Shown piece by piece: positions 10,494 through 19,612 of a stretch of 22,663 nt of DNA. The notes beneath the pieces were generated by a model that was not told the DNA's origin, did not search any database, and was given only the letters and a program-made list of their open reading frames with translations. Within the stretch, counting starts at the first letter, position 1. Every line of letters begins with the position of its first letter. The position numbers were made by a program, and so were the translations under genes. Source of the DNA: CAJBLF01 sp041663325 (GTDB taxonomy: Bacteria; Patescibacteriota; Gracilibacteria; Absconditabacterales; Absconditicoccaceae); contig JBAZRN010000018.1 in NCBI GenBank assembly GCA_041663325.1, positions 1 to 22,663 on the forward strand, in the 5' to 3' direction.

Positions 10494-10826
10494 TTAGAAT
10501 GGTAGATCGTCATTTGACTCTTTTTTTGTACTTGGTTTGCTTTCGCTTCCAGCTCCTTGTTCTAGTCTCCGTCCTGTGATACTATTGAAGTATCTTCCTG
10601 GTTGTGTTTTAGATTCGTTTACTCTTGTGTTGATATAAACGGTGATAAGATCTCCAACTTTTACGTTGCTGAGCAATTCTGTTTTTTCTTTGAAAAAATC
10701 TACTGCCAATCCACCTTTAAACTCTCTGTCAGTCTCTTCTTCCAATACGATAGTTTGTTTGTCTAACGCATTTGCACCAATAGTTTCCTTTGGTCAGATA
10801 AATTTTACGGTTCCTGTGTACTGCAT
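10494..10826 (-). CDS. Small OB-fold ssDNA-binding-like protein (DUF3127-like)
   Basis: 110 residues. It starts MQYTGTVKFIGPKETIG (TGA-encoded Gly at residue 11) and continues with KQTIVLEEETD, VDFFKEKTELLSNVKVGD, VYINTR and GRYFNSITGRRL. This order matches the single OB-fold of DUF3127 and related single-strand-binding proteins. A low-complexity Ser/Lys tail leads to the acidic tip DDLPF, which resembles the DDxPF tip by which SSB recruits partner proteins. It is probably a nucleic-acid-binding protein; whether it is the main SSB cannot be decided here. It lies downstream of lspA on the same strand and ends at a strong terminator. Confidence 0.75.
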
Positions 10827-10944
10827 GATATATAGATAATGAATAAAACTGACTTAGATTAAAGATTAAGAGCTTCGCTTATTAAAACCACCTATGATGG
10901 ATATAATGAAGTTTTTTTGGTTATGTAACACACATTGTAAATTT

Positions 10945-11361
10945 TTATTTCTTTTTTTCAAGCATAATTGATAAAATTCGTATTCAAACTCATACACTAA
11001 GCATGATGTCTGCGAAGTTGAAGATAGGGAAGTCAAATAGTCATATATTTATAAAATCTCTAACTCATCCGTAAATGAATCTATCAATCAAATTCCCTGC
11101 TGTTCCTGCGATTAATAATGCTGTTATTCATCGTCCGATTTTTTTCGTCGCAAATAACCATATAAATGCTCCTATACCCACTACACTTATTGTTATCATC
11201 AAGATAAACGGAACTGGCAATGATCGGGAGATTCATGTGTTCAATACGGGGAGAATCAATGATGTCTCGTTCAGATATTTTAGATTATAAAAAAAATATT
11301 TGGACAATATATCTATACCGACTAAGATGATGACTGATATTCGGAGTTTGAGGTGTTTCAT
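10945..11361 (-). CDS. lspA: Lipoprotein signal peptidase (signal peptidase II)
   Basis: 138 residues with four predicted membrane helices. LspA is an aspartic protease in the cytoplasmic membrane that removes the signal peptide of diacylglyceryl-modified prolipoproteins. The catalytic motifs are clear: GTAGNLIDRF (N90, D93) and FPIFNFADIML (N115, D118). IDILSK near the N-terminus and NTGISRSL are also family-typical. Six in-frame TGA codons fall on family-typical glycines (NTG, the second G of YGG, SVGVG), so with the standard code this gene would be invisible. It lies 88 bases downstream of der and upstream of the OB-fold gene on the same strand, probably one transcript. Length is slightly below the usual 150-170. 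Confidence 0.95.
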
Positions 11362-11449
11362 GACTACTATATTACTTTTAAATATTGATACATGGTGCAT
11401 GAACCATATAATTGTGTTGCTAAATAGTTTTTGAATCTAGTCTTTAAGT

Positions 11450-12883
11450 TTACTTTTCTTTTTTCTTTGTTCTATTTCCATAACTTTCTTGTTTTTTCCC
11501 GCTTTGTGGGATTCCTTCACTTTGTTCAGTCACCTCTTCTCTTTGTAATCTGGAGTCTTGTCTTTCTTTAAATCTAATCACGAGCGGTGTGCCCATAAAC
11601 CCAAAGTGGATTCTGATGGTGTTTTCTAGCCACCTTTTGAATGCAAAATTGGCTCTTGCTTTGTGGTTTACAAAAGCGATGAAAGTTGGCGCATTAATGT
11701 CTATTTGGGTAATGTACAAGATTTTGCAGACCTTGTTTTTGGGGAATCTTGGCGGTCTACTGATAAATTCTTTTCCTATAATATCATTTAACTGACTGGT
11801 ATCGATTCTTCTTTCAGCTTCTTTTTTGATATTGTTTAAGACGCTGAATATCTCTTTGACTCATTTTTTTGTCTTGGCTGAGATAGGAAACACTTGTATA
11901 TATTTTGCGAAATCTAGCATTGCTTTAGTTTTTGCTACAAGAAGTTTTTGATGCTTCGCGTCTAGTAAGTCTATCTTATTTACACAAAGGATCATAGGTA
12001 ATGCGAGATTATTGATTTCTTGTATCAGTGTCATATCTCTGTGAGAAAGTCATTCAATGCCATCCACGAGAAATAAAATAATCGGTCTTTTATATTTCAG
12101 CATTTCTACTGTTTTCTCGAAGGCTATTTTTTCTATTCCATGAATATCTCCTTTTTTTCTAATCCCTGCTGTGTCGTAGACGACATATTTTTTTTTCTCC
12201 ATCGTAAATTCTCCTATGATGTAATCACGCGTTGTGCCTGGGATACTTTCTACCTTGGAAACTGTCTTTTTCATAAGTGCGTTCAAGAGTGTTGATTTTC
12301 CTGCGTTTGGTTTGCCGATGATGGCCATATGAAGTCAATTTTCAATTTTCAATTTTCAATTTTCAATTTCGGTATTTTCTTTTTTAAGGGAGGTATTTAT
12401 TATCTTTGTAATGAGGTCTTTGAGTTCTGAGAGGTTTTTTTGTTTCTTTGCACTGATGCCTATAACATGTTCAAATCCTAGGTGGTAATATTCATTCACT
12501 GCGAGGTCATATTCTTTTTCCTTATGTTTGATGTCGATTTTATTGACGATCAATATCGTATTATTTTTTTTATTCTTTTCAATGATATATGAATAAATAT
12601 GCTGTTCCTTGGCAGTGATTCATACGCTGTCATCGATCATAAAGAGAATGAGGTCCGAATGATTGATTATTTGTTTGATAAGCACCTCTTCTTCTTTAAA
12701 ATCTAATAGTCATGGACTATCAAGAAAAGTTACTTTGCCAATGTCGTCGATCAAGGTTTCATGTTCTATAATATCTCTGGTAGTTCCTGGAATATCAGTC
12801 ACTATCGCTCTAAATTGTCCGATAAGTCTATTGAAGAGCGTAGATTTTCCGACGTTGGTCGAACCTACTAATCAAATATTCAT
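11450..12883 (-). CDS. der: Ribosome-assembly GTPase Der (EngA), two G domains
   Basis: 477 residues, single frame across several TGAs, stop TAA. Der has two tandem GTPase domains and a KH-like C-terminal domain and helps assemble the 50S subunit. Domain 1 has GSTNVGKST (G1, normally GRPNVGKS), TTRD (G2), DSPG (G3, glycine encoded by TGA) and NKID (G4). Domain 2 has GKPNAGKST, TTRD, DTAGIRKKG and NKIDLLD. The C-terminal domain ends with FGFMGTPLVIRFKER and a basic tail. The linker between the G domains is encoded by five perfect copies of a 7-base repeat and reads EIENGKLKIENG. The ATG at 12883 is directly before the first G1 strand. A terminator for upp separates it from the upstream gene. 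Confidence 0.96.
12335..12369. repeat. Five perfect 7-base repeats inside der
   Basis: TCAATTT (AAATTGA on the coding strand) is repeated five times without error. Every frame of this repeat reads the same cyclic heptapeptide (K-L-K-I-E-N-G), which contains one TGA. It is therefore translatable only where UGA is a sense codon. Confidence 0.95.
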
Positions 12884-12916
12884 ATGTTTTTTGTGGTTAA
12901 AGATGTTTGGTAAGCA

Positions 12917-12958
12917 TAAAAAAAATCCCCTTAAAAACAACCATTTATTCGGGGTTTA
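12917..12958 (-). terminator. Terminator of the uracil phosphoribosyltransferase gene
   Basis: On the minus strand AAACCCC pairs with GGGGATTT (one bulge) over a 20-base loop, followed by eight T. It lies 41 bases after the upp stop and before the der start. The stem is moderate. Confidence 0.5.
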
Positions 12959-12998
12959 TTTTCAGTGTATATATTTTCAAGAATTAGAGATATATTTT

Positions 12999-13961
12999 TT
13001 ACTTTTCTGGTATTAGCTTTTTTACTAATATTTCAAAAATATTGTTTTTCATATATGGTTTTAGTGCGTTGAGATATTCTAGCGTTATTCATTCTGTAAC
13101 TTTATCTCCAAAGTCTCCTAGTCATATACAAATATATCAAGCTTCATTTAAATGATCATCTAAAGATCAGGTGTATATTTTTATTTTTGGATAATTGCTG
13201 AGTATCTTATCTATTCATTCTGGTGCTGATATGACCGTTGCTATTAGTATTTGATCTTCGGGTATTCATAGCTGTAATAATTTCCTTATAACCTTGATAA
13301 GTGATCATCATGTTGCCAGCATCGGATCAGCCAAAAGTATTTTAGAATCTTTCGTTATGGTCCTGATATCTAGTGTGAGTGGTAAATACTGTATAGGATT
13401 TAGTGTTTTCTCATTTCTTGCAAGACCTATGTGTGTGTGATTATCTATTTCTGCGTTTATGCAACTTTGCATAAATGGGAAAAGTCCCGCTCTCCAAATA
13501 TAGACGGGAATGATGTTTTTTTTGTCATATTCCAAGCATATCGACTCTATGATTTTTTTTGTTATTATATTAGCATTTTCGCGAAATTGCTCAGGAGTTA
13601 TGGTGATATTTCTTATTGATCTATCAGGAAGCGGTAAATTTTCATCTAAATAATCTGCTCTTAGTATATCAAAAGCCTCTGTTATCTCTTTGTCCGATGG
13701 AATAATATTCAATTGTTTATTTTCTATCGCTTGATTGCATTTTTCTTTGACTATTGCTAGCTGTTCAGGACTTAAAACCTTAAATGCAGATCTCTTTTTT
13801 TGCAAGACCGCTGCGGTTTCTTCATTGATTATTTTTTTATTATCGTTTAAACTCCTTTCTATTGTTTCAATAGTGGTATAGTTTTCTTCATTTCTCATGA
13901 TGTCTTTTGTCATTTTTGCTTGTTTATAAATAAATCTTGGGTGAATGTATATATTTGGCAC
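12999..13961 (-). CDS. upp: Uracil phosphoribosyltransferase family protein with large insertion
   Basis: 320 residues against the usual 205-215. UPRTase makes UMP from uracil and PRPP. The core is clear: VYIWRAGLFPF, THIGLARNEKTL, the PRPP loop DPMLATGGSL (both glycines TGA-encoded), ISAPEGI, and the uracil site NEAGYICIGLGDFGD. The true stop is TAA after PEK. The first residues PNIYIHPRFIYKQAKMT resemble the normal N-terminal strand and helix, so the GTG at 13961 is preferred to the ATG at 13913. Between about residues 30 and 115 is an extra, mostly helical segment not found in ordinary UPRTases. The protein may be a paralogue with altered regulation or substrate. It is divergent from rsmH. 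Confidence 0.88.
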
Positions 13962-14063
13962 ATAAAGTCAACATGTTTTTTTGTTGGTTGCTTATGGTTG
14001 TATTTGTAAAATCATCTCTAATTCGTACTCTCTTCTCTAGTTTATTTACTTTATTGTGTATAT

Positions 14064-14948
14064 ATGATACTTCATACGCCAGTTTTACTCAATGAAGTGT
14101 GTTCATTTTTAGATCCAGAAAGCAAACTTATCGTTGATTGTACTTTGTGACATTGAGGGCATGCTGTAGCGCTTTTGGCTTTGGCGAAAAATGCGAAATT
14201 GATTGGGTTTGATGTGGATGAATTGATGCTTACTAAAGCGCAATGAATACTTACGAAGAATGTTGAGGAAAATAGAGGAATGTCGAGGAATATCGAGTAT
14301 ATCCATGGAAATTATTCAGATATAAAAAATGTTTTGAAGTGAGAGAAAGCTGATTTCATTCTCAATGATTTGGGAGTGAACCTGGAACATTTCAAAGCGG
14401 TGGAGCGTGGATTTAGCATCAGGTGAATTGCTCCTTTAGATATGAGATTTGATACTTCGCAAACTACAACTGCGGCAACTATTGTGAATACCTATTCCAT
14501 AGATCAGCTCAAAATGCTTTTTGAACAATATGCAGATTTTTCTCCCTCAAAAGCTCTTGAACTTGCGCAACATATTGTTACTGCGAGAAAGCAAAGACCA
14601 ATTATTACTACACAAGATTTTAAACTGATTTTGAATGCGTGCGGACTTGGAGATAAAGCATGTACTGTAATTTTTCAAGCGATCAGAATCGAAGTCAATC
14701 ATGAATTGGATAATCTGCAAAAATTTTTATCAGCGTTTCCAGAAACTTTACATTCGTCTTGAAGATGTTTGGTAATTACCTATCATAGTATAGAAGATAG
14801 GTTTGTGAAACAAGCATTCAAAGAGTTGGCTGCTACATGAAAATACAAGTTAGTAACCAAGAAACCTATCAAGCCAAATTATAAGGAAGTCACTGTCAAT
14901 AGAGCTGCAAGAAGCGCTAAACTGAGAATACTTGAAAAGACTAGTTAA
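14064..14948 (+). CDS. rsmH: 16S rRNA (cytosine-1402-N4)-methyltransferase RsmH
   Basis: 294 residues, slightly shorter than the usual 300-315. It N4-methylates C1402 in the decoding centre of 16S rRNA with SAM. Motifs in order: HTPVLLNEV, the SAM loop DCTLGHGGHA (two TGA-encoded glycines), GFDVD, ILNDLGVNLEHF, GFSIRGIAPLDMRFD, ITYHSIEDRFVKQAF and the C-terminal RSAKLRILEK. All are diagnostic. The gene is followed by an FtsL-like gene, the order known from division/cell-wall clusters, though mraZ is not upstream; instead upp diverges. The ATG at 14064 precedes the HTPVLL motif; no Shine-Dalgarno. Confidence 0.96.
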
Positions 14949-14950
14949 TA

Positions 14951-14978
14951 GTGAAAAGTTAATAGTGAATAGTGTCGG
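14951..14978. repeat. Heptanucleotide repeat tract after rsmH
   Basis: Four 7-base units in register: GTGAAAA, GTTAATA, GTGAATA, GTGTCGG, beginning two bases after the stop codon. It ends with the same GTGTCGG unit as the tract after rny. Confidence 0.75.
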
Positions 14979-15003
14979 AAATGTTTAATATAAAAAAAAC
15001 AAA

Positions 15004-15095
15004 CAAACCCACCCCAACCCTCCCTTGACAGGGATGGCTTAAAGAAAATAAATACTTTTCAATATAACCCCCTGTCAAGGGGGAATGGGGGTTTG
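15004..15095. repeat. GC-rich inverted repeat (palindromic element) between rsmH and ftsL
   Basis: The arms are 15004-15033 and 15068-15095. The outer 7 bp (CAAACCC/GGGTTTG) and the inner 12 bp (CCCTTGACAGGG/CCCTGTCAAGGG) are perfect, with an imperfect C-rich stretch between. Each inner arm is itself a small palindrome (CCCT/AGGG), so a cruciform or double hairpin is possible. It is strikingly GC-rich against its AT-rich surroundings. It lacks a T-run and encodes nothing; it resembles a REP/MITE-like element. Confidence 0.8.
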
Positions 15096-15140
15096 AAAAA
15101 TAAAATAAATTAAAAAATAATTTTTATAGTTTGAAAAGCC

Positions 15141-15524
15141 ATGAGAACTTTTGCTTTTATTCCAGGCCAAGTAACTAAGGCCTATACCTGAATCATCAGC
15201 AGATATAAACGTTATGACAATATCGTTGAACTTTTTAAAGTTTGATCATTATGTTTTTTTCTTTTACTTTGTGGATTTTTTTATCTCTACTTTGTAAATC
15301 TCTCTTCTACTCGTGGATATTTTCTCAAACAAGCAAACCAAAATATGACTGCCATTACTTTCAAATATGAAATCCTCAAGACTAAACTTCTCGACTACAA
15401 ACAACAGAATTGGAATTCTGTCCAGTCTACTACGTTTAAGAGAGATGTAGTCGATGTAAGCGCTGAAATCGTAAAAATCCCCAATGGTGTACAGCTTGGG
15501 GTTTTGTCCGTTGATACCTTATAA
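15141..15524 (+). CDS. FtsL-like small bitopic division protein
   Basis: 127 residues with a cytoplasmic N-terminus of about 35 residues, one transmembrane segment (SLCFFLLLCGFFYLYFV, about 37-53), and an extracytoplasmic helical stretch (QANQNMTAITFKYEILKTKL) of the kind that forms the FtsL coiled coil. Two TGA-encoded glycines (residues 17 and 36) are needed to close the frame. Sequence alone is weak for this fast-evolving family; position right after rsmH supports the call, since rsmH-ftsL is the usual order. The next gene, normally a penicillin-binding protein, is not here; instead a convergent gene ends 8 bases away. Confidence 0.6.
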
Positions 15525-15532
15525 TTTACTTG

Positions 15533-16093
15533 CTAGTCTCAGATAACCATTACGCCATCATCTGGCTCTAATTGCAGTATTTTACGAAACATTTGCTTTT
15601 TTTGCAAATATCAGTATAATGAAGACAACTTGTTATGATATTTGATTACATCATCTATGACAATAACCGTATGTGGTGAACTTATTTTCTCTATAATTTC
15701 CATATATTCACCATATTGGCTTTTCTGTCCATCGATAAAGATAAAATCTACAGGCTTTTGCACCAATTTTTTGGTTGGAGCGTAGCGAATATCGTATGGA
15801 TAACTAGTGATATTATAACAATGTGACTCTTTGCTGTTTTGTAGTCCTTCCTGGTATGCGGGATATGAAACCTCAAATGAACTTATCTTCCCTCCCCATG
15901 TATTTAGCATCTCTCCCATATATATACTACTGTATCCCACCGCACCTCAAATTTCCAAACATATTTTTGGTTTATGCTTTCTCAATAGTTTTCACAAAAA
16001 CTTTTCTGTAGCCAAACTTATGATGGGAATTCTTCTGCTCTCGCAGGACTTTCTGAGTTCTTTTAGACTATTCATCTTTATGGATTTTATCAT
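15533..16093 (-). CDS. Class I SAM-dependent O-methyltransferase-like protein
   Basis: 186 residues, stop TAG at 15533-15535 after a TGA-encoded Gly at 15611-15613. The SAM motif is CLEIGGAVGYSS (about residues 45-56), then EVSYPAYQEGL at the acidic-loop position and DFIFIDGQKSQY (about 116-127), typical of the O-methyltransferase family 3 (caffeoyl-CoA/catechol OMT fold), where the Asp of FIDG helps bind metal. The downstream VIVIDDV strand also fits. The substrate is unknown; bacterial members modify small molecules or tRNA (TrmR-like). Its 3' end faces the FtsL-like gene with 8 bases between. ATG 16093 is chosen; ATG 16075 is an alternative. Confidence 0.82.
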
Positions 16094-16111
16094 TTTAAAA
16101 CTTTTGATTCT

Positions 16112-16195
16112 GTAATTTGCTTCGCGTAATTTACTTTATGTAATTTGCTTTGTGTAATTTACTTTGTGTAATTAATTACCAATTACGAACAAAGT
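16112..16195. repeat. AT-rich 14-base tandem repeat (double heptamers) between divergent genes
   Basis: Four 14-base units of the form GTAATTT plus GCTTCGC, ACTTTAT, GCTTTGT or ACTTTGT occupy 16112-16167. A degenerating continuation (GTAATTA, ATTACCA, ATTACGA) follows. It lies in the shared promoter region of the O-methyltransferase and RNase J genes. Confidence 0.85.
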
Positions 16196-16204
16196 TCAAA
16201 TTAC

Positions 16205-16220
16205 GTCCGCATAGGCGGAC
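16205..16220 (+). promoter_or_regulatory. Perfect GC-rich hairpin in the RNase J leader
   Basis: GTCCGC-ATAG-GCGGAC is a perfect 6-bp stem with a 4-base loop, 30 bases before the ATG. No T-run follows, so it is not a terminator. Its place in the leader suggests control of RNA stability or translation. Confidence 0.45.
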
Positions 16221-16250
16221 CAATCCCAATCTTTATTATTAATTATTATT

Positions 16251-18278
16251 ATGAACGAAACACAAAAACAACCATTATCAAGACCAGCAACATCACTCTC
16301 ACCAAAACCAATACAGCCAGCGCATAAGCCAATTGTCTCAACAGCACCTATGCAATGAAATCTCTCTATTGATTTTACAAAAAAAAACAATGCAAAACCT
16401 CCGTATAGAAGTAAAAAACCGCTTCACTCACAGGGACCAAAAATGACGTCTGAGGCTTTTCTACGTCATAGAGATGCTAAAATAGCCGCTATTGATGATC
16501 CGCGTAAGCTTATCAAAAAATGAGAGACGCCAGTCAAAATTTGAAGTTTGCTATGATTGCAGCAGGTTTGACAATGTATGTTTATCGAATATCAAAACGA
16601 TTTGCTCATTATCGATGCGGGAATGGAATTTGCCGCTGCCGAAGAATTGTGAGCAGATTATATTATTCCAGATATTTCTTATCTCAAAAAAAATAAACAT
16701 AAAATAAAATGAATTCTGCTTACTCATGGACATTTGGATCATATTTGAGCGTTGAGACATATGTTGCCTGAACTGGATTTTCCTATGATATATACTACAC
16801 CGCTTACCTTATGAATTATAAAAAAGACGTTTGATGATCCCAAAGAGGCCGCTAAGATCAAATATAAACTCGTAGATCCTGATGTCGATATTTTGAAATT
16901 ATGATGCTTTACCATAGAGTTTGTGCTTGTAAACCACAATATCCCTGAAACCATGGCATTATCTATTTATACGCCAAAAGGATTGATTTTTGATTCTTCA
17001 GATTTTAAGATCGATTATACACCGGCTGTGGATAAACCCGCTGATTTGGCGAGAATCGGAAGAATAGGTATAGAAGGGGTGAAACTTTATATAGGAGATA
17101 GTCTATGAACGAAAAAAGCGGGACGAGGAATCTCAGAAAAGGTTATCGGTAAAACGCTTGATGATATTATCAAATGAGTAGAGGGAAGAATATTCGTCGC
17201 TACGTTTGCTTCCAATGTAGGAAGGGTGATTCAAATCATCAATAGCGCTATCAGATACAACAAAGTGGTTTTTCTTTCCGGAAGATCTATGGTCAATCTT
17301 GTAGATATCTGTCAGCATTTGTGATATATCACGGTACCTAAACAATATATTCGCAAACTAGACAATGAAGTAAATACTATGCCGGACAATAGGGTTCTTG
17401 TTCTTTCTACATGAGCGCAGGGAGAAGAATTTGCTGCATTAACGAGAATGTCTAGGAATGAACACAATATCATTAAGATAAAAAAATGAGACACTATTTT
17501 AATGTCCAGCAGCGCTATTCCTGGCAATGAAAGCGCTATGAAAAAAATGTTTGATGAGCTCGTTATCAAAGATATTAATCTGATTACCAACAAAGAAATG
17601 GATGTCCATGCTTCATGACATGGAGGGATTGAAGACCACAAGTTGTTTCTCAATCTTCTTAAACCAAATTTCTTTTTGCCCTATTTCATGCCTGCAGAAG
17701 AAAGATATGATCACAAAAAAATCGCGCTTGATATGTGAATGCATGAAGACAGGATTTTGATGCCAAATATCAATGGGCATATTATAGAAATGTATGATGA
17801 CGTTGTTCTTGTAGGTGAGCAACAATTGAAATTAGATACCGTTATGATTGATGGTAAAGGTCAATGACATCTTTCTGGTGAGTATGTTGTCAAAGCTCGT
17901 CATATTATGGCGCAAAATTGAGTTATTTCCTTGATTTTCAAGGTTGATACCAAAAGCAATGAACTTGTCGGAAATATTCAGATTGAATCTAGATGATTTG
18001 TCTATTCAAGTGAAGTGAAAAGCATTCATACACAAGTCGTAGAATTTGCTAGAGCAAAATATAATGAACATCATAAAAAACGTATGGATATCAAAGATAA
18101 TCTTAAACAGATAAAAGATGATCTCGGCGATTTTATTTCCAAAATTATCGGTAGAGTGCCTATGTTGTTGCCGATGTATGTTTACATCAATAGAGAAACT
18201 CAAAATGGTCATGGTGATGTTACTTCAGATGAAGCAGTCGTAGGTATGACGTTGGATGAACAAGGACGTGATGACTAA
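16251..18278 (+). CDS. rnj: Ribonuclease J
   Basis: 675 residues; usual length is 550-600. RNase J is a metallo-beta-lactamase/beta-CASP nuclease with 5' exonuclease and endonuclease activity in mRNA decay and rRNA maturation. Residues 1-95 are an extra low-complexity Pro/Ser/Lys/Thr-rich extension. The core has IDAGMEF, GADYIIPD, the metal motif THGHLDHIG (159-164, glycine TGA-encoded), VNHNIPET, SSDFKIDYTP, and beta-CASP motif B as VHASGHGG (Gly TGA-encoded). Motif C, normally PVHGE, reads PYFMPAE, so its His is replaced by Phe479. About twenty TGAs must be read as Gly. The C-terminal part has the usual helical domain. A strong terminator follows; divergent from the O-methyltransferase. Confidence 0.94.
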
Positions 18279-18283
18279 ATTAG

Positions 18284-18311
18284 ACTTTAGTTTTTAGTCG
18301 ATAGTCTTTAG
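18284..18311. repeat. Heptanucleotide repeat tract after rnj
   Basis: Four 7-base units in register of the form NNNNTAG: ACTTTAG, TTTTTAG, TCGATAG, TCTTTAG. It lies between the stop codon and the terminator. Confidence 0.65.
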
Positions 18312-18317
18312 GAAATA

Positions 18318-18352
18318 TAAAAAGGCTCTGGCGATGTTCAGGGCTTTTTTGT
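18318..18352 (+). terminator. Rho-independent terminator of rnj
   Basis: AAAGGCTCTG pairs with CAGGGCTTTT (with G-U wobbles) over an 8-base loop, followed by a T-run. It is 40 bases after the RNase J stop. Confidence 0.85.
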
Positions 18353-18391
18353 TTTGAAAATGTCTCGGATATCTATATAACGTAATTATTC

Positions 18392-18419
18392 AATTACGAA
18401 TTACTAATTACGAATTGCA
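18392..18419. repeat. Heptanucleotide repeat tract before the nuclease gene
   Basis: Four 7-base units in register: AATTACG, AATTACT, AATTACG, AATTGCA. It is related to the tract at 7739-7766. Confidence 0.7.
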
Positions 18420-18448
18420 TTTCGGATTTTATCCTCTTATCATATCCA

Positions 18449-19438
18449 ATGGCAAACAATTACAATCATACGCTGACATGGTCTACGACTAGGATCACGG
18501 TGCTAGAATATTGCAACAAGAAATACTATTTCAATTATTATCCTCATTCTTTGAGAAGTCTTAACGAAGAAGTCTGGCTTACTGCGCTTTTGCTCAAAAA
18601 CCTCAAAAGTATCGATATGCGAGTCGGTGAAAAGACGCATCATTTATTGTCTGATTATCTTAGAGCGTTGAAGAAGTGAAAACAAGATGAAGAAGCTATT
18701 CAATCGCATAAAGATCGTGTGATAGATGAGATGAAAAAGGAGTTTGAAGCTTCTAAGTCAAGAGATTATACATCGTATGATAGAGACAATAAATTCTGAC
18801 TTTCGGAGCATTATTATGGAGAAAATGTCGACGAAAAATTTGAACAAGCAATGAAAAAAGTGCTTCATAATCTAGATGTTTTTCTAGAAAGCGAGTGGAA
18901 TGAAAAGGTGCAGCATTATTTCAAAACTGCTAAATCTGTCTATGTTGAGAATCCGAGAGAAAAAGATTTTGAAGGGATGAAGCTGAATTTGTATTCTATC
19001 CCGGAATTAAAAAATGTGAACGTGATGGCAGCTCCAGATTTTGGGGTAGTTATTTCCGACAATAAATATCTTATCATTGATCGAAAAACTGGACAGGAAA
19101 AAATGGATACGGACACGGTTTCTGAACAACTTAAGATCTACGCATTGAAACTCCTCTTGAAGTCGCATGTTGATATCCAAAAAGTAGATATTGAAGCGTA
19201 TGAAATTTATCTTCCAAGTTTACATCAGATTGGCGGAAAAATAGAAAAAGCTGATATAGACCATATTATCAAAAAGTTGGAAGAGGATGTAGAGTTTCAA
19301 AAACAATATCTTGTCGATGGTGATATTGTCAAAAATCAACCATTATCTCTCGATAATTTCCCTAGAACCAAAAGCGCAAAAAAATGTGCAACGTGTAGTT
19401 TTAGGAAGGTGTGTGAAGACCTCAAGGCGTTTGAATAA
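18449..19438 (+). CDS. PD-(D/E)XK nuclease with Fe-S-type cysteines (RecB/AddB/Cas4-like)
   Basis: 329 residues joined across TGAs, stop TAA. Catalytic core: APDFGVVI (D197), then LIIDRKTG (D211, K213), and the RecB-type motif QLKIY (Q227, Y231). One cysteine lies near the N-terminus (C22 in LEYCNKKYYF) and three at the C-terminus (CATCSFRKVC: C313, C316, C322), the arrangement that holds a 4Fe-4S cluster in AddB and Cas4. A role in DNA recombination or repair is likely. No Cas1/Cas2 or CRISPR array is near, and no helicase gene is adjacent, so Cas4 in the strict sense is not supported. It has its own terminator downstream. Confidence 0.88.
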
Positions 19439-19450
19439 ACTCAAAATTCA

Positions 19451-19478
19451 GTGAAAAGTGAATAGTGAAAAGTGAAAA
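19451..19478. repeat. Heptanucleotide repeat tract after the nuclease gene
   Basis: Four 7-base units: GTGAAAA, GTGAATA, GTGAAAA, GTGAAAA, the same series as after rny. Confidence 0.8.
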
Positions 19479-19525
19479 ACGATGGTGTTTGTCTTATTAT
19501 GGACTATTGTGATATATGTGCTGTA

Positions 19526-19551
19526 GGGGACGGTTGCGATCGTCCTTTTTT
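19526..19551 (+). terminator. Terminator of the nuclease gene
   Basis: GGACG (19528-19532) pairs with CGTCC (19541-19545), extended by G-U pairs, followed by six T. It is a compact hairpin. Confidence 0.75.
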
Positions 19552-19557
19552 GTATGA

Positions 19558-19586
19558 TAAAAAAATGCCCAGAAGAAATTCTGGGA
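19558..19586 (-). terminator. Terminator of the small minus-strand gene
   Basis: CCCAGAA (19568-19574) pairs with TTCTGGG (19579-19585) over four bases. On the minus strand it is followed, after GCA, by seven T. It faces the plus-strand terminator just to its left. Confidence 0.8.
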
Positions 19587-19612
19587 CATGTTTTGATCAA
19601 TACGTTTTTTTT

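Noticed and set aside
15025..15055. Promoter for ftsL (TTGACA in the palindrome, ATAAAT 17 bases later)
   Set aside because: The TTGACA belongs to the palindrome core and the -10 is a poor match; not enough to claim.
16112..16195. CRISPR array
   Set aside because: The unit is only 14 bases with no spacers between; it is a simple tandem repeat and no cas genes are near.
18449..19438. Cas4 of a CRISPR system
   Set aside because: No Cas1, Cas2, other cas gene or repeat array in the window; only the fold and cysteine set are shared.
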